Part shown: piece after piece, positions 45,156 to 57,727 of the stretch
Numbering within the stretch: position 1 is the stretch's first letter
Layout of the letters: each line of letters begins with the position of its first letter
Source of the DNA: Ottelia alismoides
Lineage: Eukaryota; Streptophyta; Magnoliopsida; Alismatales; Hydrocharitaceae
DNA: 64,000 nucleotides
NCBI GenBank assembly: GCA_037367405.1
Contig: JAZKJV010010755.1
Location: 1 to 64,000 of the forward strand
Direction: 5' to 3'
The notes under the pieces: model-generated
The model's input: only the letters and a program-made list of their open reading frames with translations
What the model was told of the DNA's origin: nothing
The model's database searches: none
Translations under genes and position numbers: made by a program

Positions 45156-47116
45156 GTATATATGCGGTTCTTAATGATTGCTTTTTGAGGATATATTTCT
45201 TGAAATATGAACTATTGCGTAGTTTTTTTATCCATTTAGGATTGACCATTATTTATATGTATTTTTTTATCAGCAGTTGTGTGTTTTTTTAAAGCGGGCT
45301 TACAGTCAAGGCTATGCACTACTTGTGTCAATGAGGATATAATATGGAAGATATGATAATATATGGTTCCTTTTCCAGTATAGTAGATGTTGCTTTATGA
45401 CATTATTCTTGAAAAGCCAAAGGATGACTATCTTGGAGTGATAGTTATCCATGTTTTATTCTTTTTATAAAAAAAATAAGATTCACTATCGTGAGACTTT
45501 GCCACTTGACATCATACAACGCCTTCTCGCTATGCACCATATTTTTAGCGATATCTCTCACCTCTGAACTGTACCTTCTGTTGAATCAAAAGTGGCTGCA
45601 AGACCGCTAGGAAAGGGTCTAATCTCGATATTTTCTAGATGCGCATGTTCACTTCCATCTATACTCTGATTCGAAGAATCTCTAGAAGCTATCATGACAA
45701 CTGTATCATCCCACTTGGTTCCCGTCATCTTCCTGAAATCAACTGTAATTGAAAATAGGAAGAGTCGATCTACATCAGTCTCATCTTTACCACATGTTGC
45801 ATATATTTTGTCCCACTTGATCTCGCACCTACTTCTGTACACCATGATAACCATCATTCGGAAGAACTAGCCATGCAACTTGTTTTTTTTAAAATTAATA
45901 TGGCTTTCTTATTCACTGCATGATTCATGCCTCATGATCCTCGACAATAAAAAAATCATCATCTTTCCACACCCATGTATTTATAGCCCATCAGTTTCCT
46001 TTTCTGTCCAATAGTGCACTATGTGAACTAAACTCTTAAATCCTCTTATCGGAGAGTTTATTGTAAACAAAGCTTGCTAGTCCATTCCATCACTATTCAA
46101 CCTCCTACTTATTTATAAATAGTGCAATCAATTTTGAAAACACATCCCCCAATCATCAATCTAGAACTTGAAATCCCCTCCCTTATGCACGTATGACTTA
46201 CATTAATGGTGTTCCATTATATATCATATTCATTAGCTCTTTCCAGAATGAATATTACTTCCTAAGCAATCACATTCTTCTATCAATCGACTTGCTTCTG
46301 CTTTAACATGATGCTTGAATTTTGCCACATGCCCTTTATCCACCCACCAACTCCAAGTCTTACTTGGTTAGGAGTGCCTCATTAAGAGATCGTGTTTTCC
46401 CAACATCCTTCCTGCTTTGGTTTAAAGATATCCACCCAATTATTAAGCATGTATGACAACCCTCTTCTTGAGTCGCTTTCCAAAGGAACCTTTTTCGTAC
46501 CACTTGTAGCCGCTATTCTTCCTTCGTTGCAGACTGAAGAGGGAAAACTAAACCCCATGCAAAGCCGAGAGGATTATCACCAACAACACATGTCGACCAT
46601 CCCCAGAAGGTAGCTTTGATTTTTAGCATGACACATCTTTTCCATTCTGTCCACCTGAAGAAGTCATAAGCGGTATGGTAAGATACTTCAACAACAATAG
46701 CATGTGCTCAGTGAATAATGCTTGTCCTGAGCTTACCCCTTACCTATCCTCTATTCAAGATGGCACAGAAGAGGATCTTTGACTGGGATGAAATGCCCCA
46801 GAAAATCTACACTTACGCATGCAGATTGAACCGCATACAAAATAAATTTTCAGTTACATATTGGCAGATTGACACATGCAGTTCTTTACAGTGACCCTAC
46901 AAAAAGAGAATTCATGCCTCTTTAGTAGGGACATAGCATTAAAAAGCTAACTACTTTAAACCCTAAAATTTTGAATTGGTCCCATGGCTTCCAGATTCTT
47001 GATCTTCTACGTGGATTTTTAGGACGTGGTGGACATGGATGTGATGTGGTGATAATTGATCCCTTTTAAGGAGATTCGGCATTCGTTACGTTGTGCACAA
47101 TCCTTTTTTTGTTATG
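45156..47116 (+). other. Intron 7 start, mostly unassigned
   Basis: Begins at gtatat. 45558-45857 has a 99-codon minus-strand frame with no known motifs. Apart from a LINE remnant at 46230-46640 nothing is recognised. Confidence 0.45.
46230..46640 (-). mobile_element. LINE ORF2 remnant
   Basis: The minus strand reads VRKRFLWKATQEEGCHTCLI and, in the next frame piece, KTRSLNEALLTK. This matches the L1 stretch FLWG...H...W...GLG+RSL..MNEALL.KW seen in the LINE at 1440-1600. Short, frameshifted, no ends defined. Confidence 0.5.
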
Positions 47117-47121
47117 ATGAG

Positions 47122-47341
47122 TGTTAGAGATAATCGTATATGGTTGTTGCTTTATTTAACTCTATTTCCTTGTGCATTATTTTCCTATGCATCTCTGTTT
47201 CCTTATGTACTGTTTTCCTATGTAACCCCACAGGGGTATTTGTGTAAGCTCTCCCCTGAGCACCCTAGGGTTTAGTCCTATATAAGGACCCCTAGACCTC
47301 ACAGAATAAACACACAACATTCTTCTCTTACTATCTCCACA
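47122..47341 (+). repeat. Copia E left LTR
   Basis: TGTTAGAGATAATCG...CTCCACA, 220 bp. TATA-like cctatataaggacc near 47278 marks the likely promoter, followed by a short R/U5. Confidence 0.92.
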
Positions 47342-47509
47342 TGGTATCAGAGCAGCGGTCCTAGACCGGTGTTCTGACCTAGCATCCCTCCGCCACCAGC
47401 TGCCCCTTCCTCCTGTGCCGTTTCCAGTACTCCTGCGCACTCCGGGCTAGGGCTCCGCGCGAGCCCTTGCGCCTCTGCACACCACGCCAAGGTCCCTGCG
47501 CTCCTCTGC

Positions 47510-47725
47510 GCCTCCATCCCGCACTCGCGCATCTCCATCCCGCGCCCCTCCATCGCATGCTGCGCCCCTCCATCGCACGCTCGGGCGCCGCCTCTGCGCC
47601 CCTCCATCGCGCGCTAAGGCTCCGCTCCTGCGCCTCTCCATCGCGCGCTAGGGCTCCGCCCCTACGCCCCCTCCCCTCCATCGCGCGCTTGGGCTTCACC
47701 CCTGCGCCCCTGCCTGAGGGCTCCT
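47510..47725. repeat. GC-rich tandem repeats in the copia E leader
   Basis: Five or so imperfect units containing cgcccctccatcgcgcgct followed by agggctccgcccct or variants, period about 45-50 bp. Long Arg/Gly/Ala-rich frames over this stretch are composition artefacts. Confidence 0.75.
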
Positions 47726-48031
47726 GCACCTCCTAGGGATCCAGCGCACTAGCGCCAGTACCCTTGCAACCTGGGCGAGGGTTCCTGCGCCTGTGCCTGC
47801 TAGGGCCCTAGTACACCTGCGCCAGCACACTTGCGCCCTGCGTGAGGGCCCCTACGCATCTGCGCTCCTGCAGTCCTCGAGGCAACTGTCGCTGCCGCCC
47901 TAGACCTCTTGTTCAACTTTGGTTTAGGGCGTAGATCCTTCACTACTCTACAAAGACGTGCAACTAAGGAGGTTCTACATATTAACTATAACTGCATCTG
48001 TGTCACTTTTTCTTGACCTAGAGACGCTATC

Positions 48032-50240
48032 ATGATGTCAATCGAGACCAAGCCTATGTATCCTCCTTCTCTGATGATACAAGGCACATCTATCAAGTTG
48101 AAAGGCTCCGAAAACTATGTTCTCTGGTCTCGATCCTTCAAGATATTTATTGGTGGCCAAAGAAAGAGTGCCATCCTCACAAAGACTCCTCCTTCTATCA
48201 CTGATGCAGATTATGAAAGCTGGTTTGTCGACAATTGCCAGGTAATTACTTGGACGACAAATAGTGTTGATCCAAATATTGCTGCCAATCTTTTATATAA
48301 AGATGCTGCTAAAGCCATATGGGAAAATCTTGAGCACACATATTCCCAGAAAACAACCAAATCTCGACTTTTTGATATATAAACAAGAATTTGGTCTACT
48401 AATCAAGAAGAGATCAGTCTAACTGAATACTACCGAACACTTACAAGCCTGTTTGAAGAACTTCTTATCTTTCAGCCTGCATGCTGTGATAAGCAAGTAG
48501 GTGAACGGGCTGAGTGGCAGGTTTACAGGTTCCTCTCAGGACTTCATCCGAAGTACAAAATAGCCAAAGATCAATTTCTGATGGCAGATAAATTGCCTAC
48601 GATCGAAACCATATTTGGTCGACTACAGGAACTAGAAGCCCCGACTCAAAATTCTCTAGTTCATCCTTCTACAGAGGCAGCAACCCACTATTCATCTGGG
48701 TACAGAGGACGTCAGTCTTATCCCGGAGGTCAAGGTCGTGGCCGTGGCCGTGACTCTAGTCGTGGACGTGAATCTGGACGAGGTCATGGTCGTGATTTCT
48801 CTACTGGTCGTTACCCTGCATGCGTACACTGAGGTCGCATGAATCATCTTTCTGAGCGTTGCTGGGCTACATTTGGAAAGCAACCGAGTGCTCATAACAC
48901 TTATGATGACGAACCACATGATACAAACATTGATACAACTAATTAGAATACAGATGGACAACTTACTCCATTCACTGCTTCTGAATATACTCGTCTACGA
49001 CAACTTCTAAATGATTCCGCTCCATCAACCAAAGTCACGACTGCATCTGCTGCTACTGCTAGCCTTGCCACTACCTCAGGTACAGTAGCCAACTCAGTCT
49101 CTGTTACCAAACATGCATGGATTATTGATTTTGGTGCCTCCACTCATCTAACGGGAGATGCAAGTCTACTCACCTCCTCTCAACCTTCTAACACTGTAAA
49201 GAGCGTTCATGTTGCCAATGGCGATCATTCTCCTGTTACTGCTGTCAGAACTATTGATTTCTCCAACAAACTCCGACTGACAGATGTGCATTGTGCTCCT
49301 GCTTTCCCACTCAGTCTTTTATCGGTTCAGAAGCTATGTCGAGAGCTACAATGTCGTGTTATTTTTGATGAATTCTGTTGCTATTTTCAGGACATCCGGA
49401 CGAGGCAGATTTTTGGTGGGGGACATGAGAGGAATGACCTATATTACCTCAACAACACGTCTACTTCCAACTTTGCTGGCGCTACTTCCATCTCTGAAGA
49501 CCCTCTTCTATGGCATCATCGTCCGGGACGTCCTTCTGCCAAGGCTCTCTCTATGATGTTCCCTGAACTATCTAACCTAAAACCCTTTGAGTGTGAAGCA
49601 TGTCAGTTCGGAAAACATCATAGAGTTTCCTTTCCTGCTTGAACTGAGTCTCGTCGCACTACTCCTTTCTTCTTAATTCATTGTGATATTTGGGGACCCC
49701 GTCCGGTCAAAACTATTAGTGGTCATAAGTATTTTGTTGTTTTTGTGGATGACTACAGTCGTCTATCTTGGGTTTTCCTGTTAAAGGAACGATCAAAAAT
49801 TAATATCATTGTCAAGAACTTCTTTCATTATGTCAAAAATTTTTTTCTCTACTACCTTAAAATCTTTCGTTCTGATAATGCTATGGAATTTACTCAGAAT
49901 GACCTGATAACCTTTTTTGCCTCCCAGGGAACCATACATCAAACTTCTTGTCCATATACATCCCAACAAAATGGGGTTGCTGAAAGAAAACTGAGACACC
50001 TTCTTGATATTGCGCGATCCTTACTCACTCATATGAATGTTCCCAAGATATATTGGGGTAATGCTGTCCTGCTGTTCATCTTATAAACAGGGTCCCCTCT
50101 GCTTCTCTACATGGCGCCACTCCTTTCAACTTACTTTATCCCAAGGAGAAACCTTTCCCTTTACCATTGCGGATTTTTGGATGCACAACCTTTGTCCATA
50201 ATTTTCATACCACTGATAAACTATCTGCTCGTGCTATCAA
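48032..50240 (+). pseudogene. Copia E gag, protease and integrase (broken)
   Basis: Gag begins near 48032 (GTSIKLKGSENYVLWSRSFK). A stop follows FDI (48380). The zinc knuckle is CVH-stop-GRMNHLSERC, the second Cys codon replaced by TGA at about 48829. The protease site reads WIIDFGASTHLTGD, with DSGA changed to DFGA (about 49120). Integrase has ECEACQFGKHHR, CDIWGPRPVKTISGHKYFVV, FVDDYSRLSWVFLLKE, FRSDNAMEF and SQQNGVAERKLRHLLDIARS, supplying the D,D,E residues. Stops at about 49641 and 50084, then a frameshift. Confidence 0.88.
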
Positions 50241-50634
50241 ATGTGTTTTTCTAGGGTATTCTCAAACTCAAAAAGGGTACATATGTTATAATCCTACCGG
50301 ACATCGTTATTACGTTTCTCTTGATGTCACCTTCTTTGAACAAAACAACTTCTTCACTCAGCCAGTATCCGATATTCCACTACAGTTTCCTCCTCTACCA
50401 ATTATGTACAAAAGAAGAACTGTATCCAATCATGTTCATGTTCCTTTACGTATTCCACTGTTGCAGGAAACTATGCCATCCTGAAGTGCTCCCACCAATG
50501 CTGCCCCGGATAGTCCCCAGGAGCTTCCGATCGTTCTACAAAGAACAAAGAGGCAATGTACACTTCATCCAATATCTCATTTCACCTCTACTAATGGGTT
50601 ATCTTGCTCTGACAAAAGATATGCAGATGCCATA

Positions 50635-52167
50635 ATGACTATTTCTGTTCCCAAAGATCATCATAATGCACTACAAGATGAGGGTTGGAGAATGGCAATG
50701 AATGACGAAATGGAAGCATTACAGTCCCGACAAATATGGGAACTTGTCAAACACCCTCCTGGATGTAAACCTGTTGCATGCCGTTGGATCTTCACTACAA
50801 AGCAGTCCCCTGATGGCTCTATTGATCGTTTAAAGGCACGACTTGTAGCAAAAGGCTTTACTCAAACATATGGGGTAGACTACTTCGAAACATTCTCCCC
50901 TGTGGCTAGAATGGAATCCATACGAACTATCATCTCTGTGGCCGTTAACAAAGGGTGGCCTATGTTTCAGTTTGATGTTAAGAATGCATTTCTATATGGT
51001 GAGCTTGACGAAGAAGTCTACATGATACAACCCCCAGGTTACGAAGTCGAGGGGGAGTATATATGCCGACTTCATAAAGCCATCTACGGACTAAAGCAGA
51101 GTCCAAGAGCTTGGTTTGATAGACTGAGTACAGAGATTGGCACTATGGGCTTTCAGAGGACTACGTCTGATTATTCGGTCTTTGTCAAGAAACGACAGAC
51201 TGGTATTGTCATTCTTGCTGTATATGTAGACGATATGATTATTACTAGAGACGATGACCAAGGAATACTAGAAAGCAAGGCTTTCTTGCAAAAAGTATTC
51301 GTTACCAAGGATCTTGGACAACTTCGCTATTTTCTAGGCATAGAAGCTCTACGTACTAAGAAAGGCTTACATATGTCGCAAAGGAAATACTGCCTTGACA
51401 TACTAACTGAGGCTGGACTACTTGGGTGCAAACCCTCTGGAATTCCAACATAGCCTAGAAAACATTCTGCATTAAATGATCCTCTCTTTGAAGACACTAC
51501 ACGATATATGAGCTTGGTTGGAAAACTTCTATATCTTACAGTCACTAGACCTGATATATCTTATGCTGTTAACAGAGCCAGCCAATATATGGAGAAACCA
51601 TGCTACAACCATTGGCAAGATGTACTTCAAATACTTCGTTACCTAAAAGATTCGCCAGGACGAGGAATCTTCTATGGGGCAAATGGTCACACAAATCTTA
51701 TTGCTTATGCTGACGCCGATTATGCAAGCTCTCCTGAAGACCGTCGATCTACAACTGGATATGCTATGATGGTTGGAGGAAACCTGGTTAGTTGGAGAAG
51801 CAAGAAACATGCAGTTGTTTCATGATCTAGTGCGGAAGCTGAATATAGAGCAATGGCTCAGGCTACATGTGAGATCACATGGCTGCTCACTTTTCTACAA
51901 GAACTAATTGCTGCTACATCCACTCCTATTCCCTTGTACTGTGACAATAAATCAACTACCTACATTGCTACCAATCTTGTGTTCCATGAGAGAACAAAAC
52001 ATATTGAGATTGATTGTCACTTTATCAGAGATGCTATACGAGGAGGGAAGATAACCACCCCGCATATTTCAACAGATCTTCAACTTGCTGATATCTTTAC
52101 CAAGGCGAAGCGGCTTTCCTGGATAACTTCCAAGTTGGGCATGATTGATGAATATGCTCCAACTTGA
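50635..52167 (+). pseudogene. Copia E reverse transcriptase-RNase H (nearly open)
   Basis: A 272-codon open stretch carries the [60 protein letters not shown] and VYVDDMIIT with the YVDD box at 51223-51234. A stop at 51451-51453 follows GIPT. RNase H continues with GKLLYLTVTRPDISYAVNRA, YADADYASSPEDRRSTTGY, a stop after AVVS (about 51823), then SAEAEYRAMAQA, CDNKSTTYIATN, HIEIDCHFIRDA and LADIFTKA. Only a few stops separate it from a full frame. Confidence 0.9.
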
Positions 52168-52174
52168 GGGGGAG

Positions 52175-52394
52175 TGTTAGAGATTATCGTATATGGTTGT
52201 TGCTTTATTTAACTCTATTTCCTTATGCATTGTTTCCCTATGCATCTCTGTTTCCTTATGTATTGTTTCCCTATGTAACCCCACAGGGGTATTTGTGTAA
52301 GCTCTCCCCTGAGTACCCTAGGGTTTAGTCCTATATAAGGACCCCTAGACCTCACAGAATAAACACACAACATTCTTCTCTTATTATCTCCACA
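52175..52394 (+). repeat. Copia E right LTR
   Basis: A 220-bp partner of 47122-47341 ending CTCCACA before the duplication atgag. Confidence 0.92.
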
Positions 52395-52839
52395 ATGAGA
52401 AAAATACTCACTGGAACATGTAGAGTTATTTATACGTTATATGCACCTCTTCGGATATTTTTACTTCCTTGTTTCCATCTTATGTAATTTACCCATATAC
52501 CTTCTCTATATAAGAGGGCCTATGGTTCTCTGGAATAAACAACTCATTCTCTTCTTCCAACATGGTATCAGAGCCAACCTAAAACTCCTCCCCAAAACCC
52601 CTAGCCACCGCCTATCCCCCCTTCTCTCTCTCATTGCCGTCGCCCCAACCCCCTTCCCTCTCTCACCGTTGCCGTCCCCTCCCTCTCTTCCCTCTCTTGC
52701 TGCCACCGTCCCCCCCTCTCTCCGTCTCTTAGCCTATGGGTTTGAGTGAATAGATCTACATATGCACTCAAATCCTCAGATGTTTGTGTAGACATTTATT
52801 TCTTGGTCTCCAAAACCCTAGTTCTATATCTCTGACACG

Positions 52840-54060
52840 ATGTCAGACAACAAGGGCGACATGCCCTCCATAGGCACTTTCAAAGGTTCATCGCTCATTG
52901 TCAAGATGGATGGGACGAACTATGAGCTCTGGGCTATGCAGTTCATGAGTCTCATGAAATCAAATGGTAAGAAGCATATTCTTACAGAAGAAGAGTTGGC
53001 AGAGAAAAATGTGGTTTATGCCTCCTGAGAGGCCGATGATTCGTATGCCAAAGTTTGGCTTTAAGGTACACTGACGATGGAGATTGCTAATGATATACTC
53101 CATTGGCCTACTGCTAAGGCGATGTGGGATATCCTTGCCGCAACATACTCGCTGGTGAGGAACAAGACCAAGATCCTTCAACTCCAGCATGACATATTTA
53201 CTGTCAAGCAGAACGAACATCCTCTTCATTCCTTAAATACATCTTTGCAGGGCATGTATAAGAAGCTCTACAACATCATTCTTCTTACGGCGACTCCTGA
53301 GTAGTAGAAGACTTTTCGGAATGCTACCATGGTGGGGGTCTTACTAGCAACACTTGTCCCTGAATATGATGCTGCTCACTCGCAGATTCTTGCAGATGCT
53401 ACTATTCCCCCAATGGAGGAAGTGTACCGCAGGCTCTGTCGGATCACAGTCCCAGCTACTACTACTGCTCGGCCTCCACCGATGGCAGCCTCCCGAAGCA
53501 GAGGAGTCTTTTCTTTGTTTCATGGCTGTGGAACTCGTGGTAGAAGTGGCCGCATCCGTCAACCTTGCACATTTTGTCATCGTCCATGTCACACGGAGGA
53601 TATATGCTACTCTAAGCATGGTTTTCCGATATCAGCGCGTGTAGCCGAGCGCGCTGCATCTCCACCTGCACCTGCTTCAGACCAGAGGTTTGTGGTACTT
53701 ATTGCCAGATTGCGAGATATCATACCTTTTGTCTCTACAGCATCTTCGAGAGGCAACTCTAATATAGCTGCTTCAACCTTTACCAGTACGTTAACCACTG
53801 CTAGCACCTCAGGTAGTGCTTATGCTTTTAGTTCCTGTCATGGATCTGACATTTGAGAATGGATTATGGACTCCGGCGCAACACATCATCTTTGCGGAGA
53901 CAAAGATAAACTTGCATCCTACAGAGCAGTTCCACCAGGGAGAACTGTAGTGATAGCAGATGAGACCCATTCCCCCTTATTGGACAGAGAGAGATTTGAC
54001 GCCTTCTACGCGTCTACAAAATGTGTTGCATGCTCCAGATTTTTCGATGAATTTATTATC
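52840..54060 (+). pseudogene. Copia B gag-protease (broken)
   Basis: MSDNKGDMPSIGTFKG, MDGTNYELWAMQFMSLMKSN and KILQLQHDIFTVKQNEHPLH identify the gag shared with A and D. Zinc knuckle CTFCHRPCHTEDIC (about 53569-53610), protease WIMDSGATHHLCGD (about 53862-53900) intact at the DSGA site. Stops at about 53026, 53062, two adjacent at 53303-53308, and at 53855. Confidence 0.88.
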
Positions 54061-54249
54061 TGAGTTAGATTACGATGGATTTGCACTGTTGCGATATTTT
54101 CGATCCATTGTCTCTTGTTTTTCAGGACATTCTTACGGGTACGGTGATTGGCTGTGGCTATGAGCAGAATGATCTTTATTACCTCGTTTGAACTTCCTAT
54201 GCTGGCGTCTCCTCTTAGTCAAGTGGACTAGTCTCTCCGTTTATATGAC

Positions 54250-56280
54250 ACCTACGCTTTGGCCACCTCCCTTTAGAAGATGTGTCATATCTTGTCGCAA
54301 AATTCACCGGGTTCTTTCTTTCAATGTAAAGCGTGTCAGTTGGGAAAGCATCACATATCCGTTTTTCCTAGTCGTTAATGTCAGAGTTGTAGCTCCCCTT
54401 TTAAATTATTTCATGTTGACATTTGGTGTCCGAGTCGTGTCCCTGATCACTAGGGACCCCTGTTTTACCTTGTTGTTGATGACTATTCTCGATTGTCATG
54501 GGTGTTTTTGTTGAAGAATAAATCTGAAGTAGGGGATGTGATCAAATCTTATAAATGAAGTGCAAAATGTTTTTCGTCTACAGTCAAATTTGTGAGAACG
54601 AATAATGCTTTGGAATTTTGTACTCGCACTCTTCCACATTTCTTTTCGTCTCGAGGCATTATCCATTAGACAACTTTTGCTTACACGTCTCAACAGAATG
54701 GCGTTGTAGAGAGAAAGCATCGTCATCTTCTTGATATCATTCGGACTCTACTTATTCAGAGTCGTGCGCCACATTCCTTTTGGGGCGATGCAGTCCCCAC
54801 GACATGTTATTTGGTGAATCGTATGCCATCCTCTATCTTAGGTGAGAAAGTTCTTCTTTCCATTATTTTTCCTGACAAGGAATTGTTCTTGCTCACTCCT
54901 CGTGTCTTTGGCTCTGTTGGTTTCGTCCACCATCTAACTCTGGGACTTGACAAGCTCTCACCTAGGGCTGTTAAATGTTTGTTTGTTGGATACTCTCAAA
55001 CTCAGAAGGGTTGTCGATGCTATGATCCTTTGACAGGAAGTATTACGTCAGTGTTCATGTCACCTTTTTTGAGTATGTGGTGTGTTTCTCTCCTACAGAT
55101 GACAAGTTGGCTTCATTTACATCTGATGATGAGGTTTATGCACCACTTCCTCCTCTGAGTTCGTCATCTACCATATCAGTTCCTGTCGTTTGACCACCAC
55201 CATCACCATTACTACTACTACTACTACTACCACCACCACCACCACCACCACCAGTTTCACCTTTACCTAAATTCTATACCCGTCGGTCTGTCCCTGCTTA
55301 TGCTGCTCATCCATTATCCAACACTCCTCAAGTTTGTCTGGATAACATTACTAATGATGGATCTGACGATGTGCTAGTACATGGATCTTTGTAGGAGATT
55401 AACATACCAGTGAGTACTGTTTCCGATTATCTGAATACCTATTGCCTTACGGAAGCAGATGCTTACATGTGCTTCATATCCGCTTGCTTCACATGTTCTT
55501 TTCGCCGTCTGACATGGGAGTTTCAGAGGCGTGTTGTTGCCCTATCTACCATGGAAATACCACAACATTATCATGACTCCTTGAAGGATAGTTATTGGCG
55601 CTCAGCCATGGAGGAGGAAATGGATGCTCTGAAGTCGCGGGGTACCTGAAGCTTGGTCTTTGTTCCCCCAGGTACATCTGTTGTTTGCTGTAAGTGGGTA
55701 TTTACTGTCAAATATCATGCAGATGGGAGCCTTGAGCTTTACAAGGCAAGGATGGTGGCGCGAGGGTTCATTCAAACATACGACGTGGATTATATGGACA
55801 CATTCTCTCCAGTCACGCATCACTCGACTGTATGTGTCCTCATTTCAGTTGCCGTGGTACATGATTGGTCCTTGTTTCAGCTTGATGTTAAGAATGCCTT
55901 TTTGTATGGGGATCTGCATAAAGAAGTCTACATGCAGCAGCCTCCAGGGTTTGCTGCTGAGGGGGAGAGTCAGATGGTGTGTAGACTTCATAAGGCAATA
56001 TATGACCTTAAGAAAAGTCCGCGGGCATGGTTTCAGAAACTTTCTGACCTAGCTGAAAGGCAAGGGCTTAAAAGATCAAATGCAGGTCATTCTTTGTTTA
56101 TGCAGAAGACTCCTAGAGGGACCGCAACGCTTTCCTTTGGTTGTAAGCATTGTATACGTTGACCTTGACTTCCCCACTGTTTTCGACTCCTTCTACACGC
56201 TCGAGTCCTTGCTTTACTTCACTGGTACTGTTGTTATCATGGTTTATGTTGATGATATACTTGTCACGGGAGATGACAGC
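54250..56280 (+). pseudogene. Copia B integrase and partial reverse transcriptase (broken)
   Basis: Integrase motifs with shifts: QLGKHH-like, DDYSRLSWVFLLKNKSE, TSQQNGVVERKHRHLLDIIR, RVFGSVGFVHHLTLGLDKLS. The linker holds an (act)n/(acc)n run at 55191-55250. [52 protein letters not shown], then an insertion of about 106 bp (56123-56228) between RGT and VVIMVYVDDILVTGDD. The frame ends at the fusion with C. Confidence 0.85.
55191..55250. repeat. Trinucleotide microsatellite (act)n(acc)n
   Basis: A pure run of tactac... then accacc... inside the copia B linker; it would encode Leu and Pro runs. Confidence 0.85.
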
Positions 56281-56299
56281 TTGAGAAACACCATCGCTC

Positions 56300-57581
56300 C
56301 TCCTTTCCGAGTCGTCCAAGTCGTAGTAGTAGTCGGTCCTTTGAGTTGTTTCACTTTGACATTTGGGGTCAAAGTCGTGTTCCTGATCATCAGGGGCCTA
56401 GATTTTATATTGTTGCTGTTGATGATTATTTTAGACTTTCTTGGGTTTTCTTGCTTAAACATAAGTCTGAAGCGGATGCTATAATTAAAATTTTTCTTGT
56501 TGAGATCAACAACATTTTTTCTGCTAAAGTTAAATACATTCGTACCGACAATGCTTTGGAATTTTCTACTCTCCATTTGGCAGAATTTCTCCAGTCTCTG
56601 GGTATAGTTCATCAGACTCCATGTACTTATACATCACAACAAAATGGGGTTGCAGAACGCAAACATCGTCACCTCTTAGACATCACGAGGACCTTGTTGA
56701 TTCACAGTAGTACACCTCATTCCTTCTGGGGGGATGCCGTCCTAACCGCCTGCTACTTGGTAAATCGCATGCCTTCCACTATTCTTGGAGAGAAGAGTCC
56801 CTTCTCGATTGCGTTTCCCAAGAAGGAACTCTTCACATTTCCACCTCGTGTTTTTGGATCGGTAGCTTTTGTCCATGACTTTACTCCTGGCCGTGACAAG
56901 CTCTCACGTAGAGTTGTCAAATGTGTCTTTGTTGGTTATTTTCGTACCCAAAAAGGGTATAGATGTTTTGATCCTGTTGAGAGATAGTACTATGTCAGCG
57001 CTGGTGTTACTTTTTTCGAATCTATTATGTATGGTCTCCTACATGTGACAGGTTGTCTAATACTGGATCCAGATAAGATGTGGTTCCTCCACCTCCATCT
57101 GCTCCTTGTGATGTCCTGCGGTCTTCACCACCTACACCACCGCCTCCACCTCCTCTAAAGAGTCTACTTTTTTACCCCATGTTTATACTCGCAGGTCTTC
57201 TACTCGCCCCTCTGCTCATGCGCTTACCACATCATCCACCATGCCTCATGTATGTAAGGAGTATATTATTTCTACTGACGACAGTGATGAACAGGAAAAG
57301 TTAATTCCGGAGGACGGTGAGGCGGATGACCTAGAGATACCGATTGCTCTAAGGAAGCCTTGTCGCCAATGTACTACTTACCCAATGGCTGCACATGTTT
57401 CCTTGGATCATCTGTCAGAGGACTACAAGAAGTTTATAGTGGGACTATCTGCTGTTACTATCCCACGGACGTATCAGGAGGTGCTCCAGGACAATAGGTG
57501 GCGCCTCGCTATGGAAGAAGAGATGGCGGCTCTGCGATCACGTGGCACATGGAGCATTGTTTCACTTCCACCAGGAGCATC
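56300..57581 (+). pseudogene. Copia C integrase and start of RT
   Basis: A mostly open stretch: FELFHFDIWGQSRVPDHQGP, VAVDDYFRLSWVFLLKHKSE, RTDNALEFSTLHLAEFL, SQQNGVAERKHRHLLDITRT and RVFGSVAFVHDFTPGRDKLS. The D,D,E set is present. A stop follows DPVER (about 56984), the linker is shifted, and the RT start EEEMAALRSRGTWSIVSLPP runs into the copia D insertion. Confidence 0.87.
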
Positions 57582-57727
57582 TGTTAACATATGTATTAGT
57601 TTCCTTTGTATCTCTCTATTATTTTTATTTTCAGCTGTATGCTTTATATAATTTATCCATAGGCTACTCTCCTATATAAGAGAGCCTAGGGCTGATGGAA
57701 TAAACATCTCGTTCATTTTTCCCAACA
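57582..57727 (+). repeat. Copia D left LTR
   Basis: TGTTAACATATG...TTTTTCCCAACA, 146 bp, with TATA-like cctatataagagagcc near 57681. Confidence 0.93.

Larger units (their letters stand above)
47117..52399 (+). mobile_element. Ty1/copia element E, complete with LTRs and duplication
   Basis: A 5-bp duplication atgag (47117-47121 and 52395-52399) encloses LTRs of 220 bp each (47122-47341, 52175-52394) that differ at 8 positions by my count (about 96% identical). Primer-binding site tggtatcagagc at 47342-47353; polypurine tract gagggggag before the right LTR. GC-rich leader, then gag-pol with several stops. Its family also occurs as the deleted minus-strand copy at 22195-23460. It lies in sense orientation in intron 7. 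Confidence 0.95.
52419..56280 (+). mobile_element. Ty1/copia element B, truncated in RT and fused to element C
   Basis: A 144-bp LTR (52419-52562; TGTAGAGTTATTTATACG...CCAACA) is followed by the primer-binding site tggtatcagagcc, a short leader, gag at 52840, protease, integrase and half of RT. It ends just after the YVDD box (56245-56256), where sequence switches to the integrase zinc region of another copy. Many stops. Its LTR start resembles the LTR starting at 63983. Confidence 0.85.

Noticed and set aside
45558..45857. 99-codon minus-strand frame in intron 7
   Set aside because: No family recognised; not enough to call a gene inside an intron.
47347..47736. Overlapping Gly/Arg/Ala-rich frames on both strands
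   Set aside because: Tandem GC-rich leader repeats of copia E, not coding.
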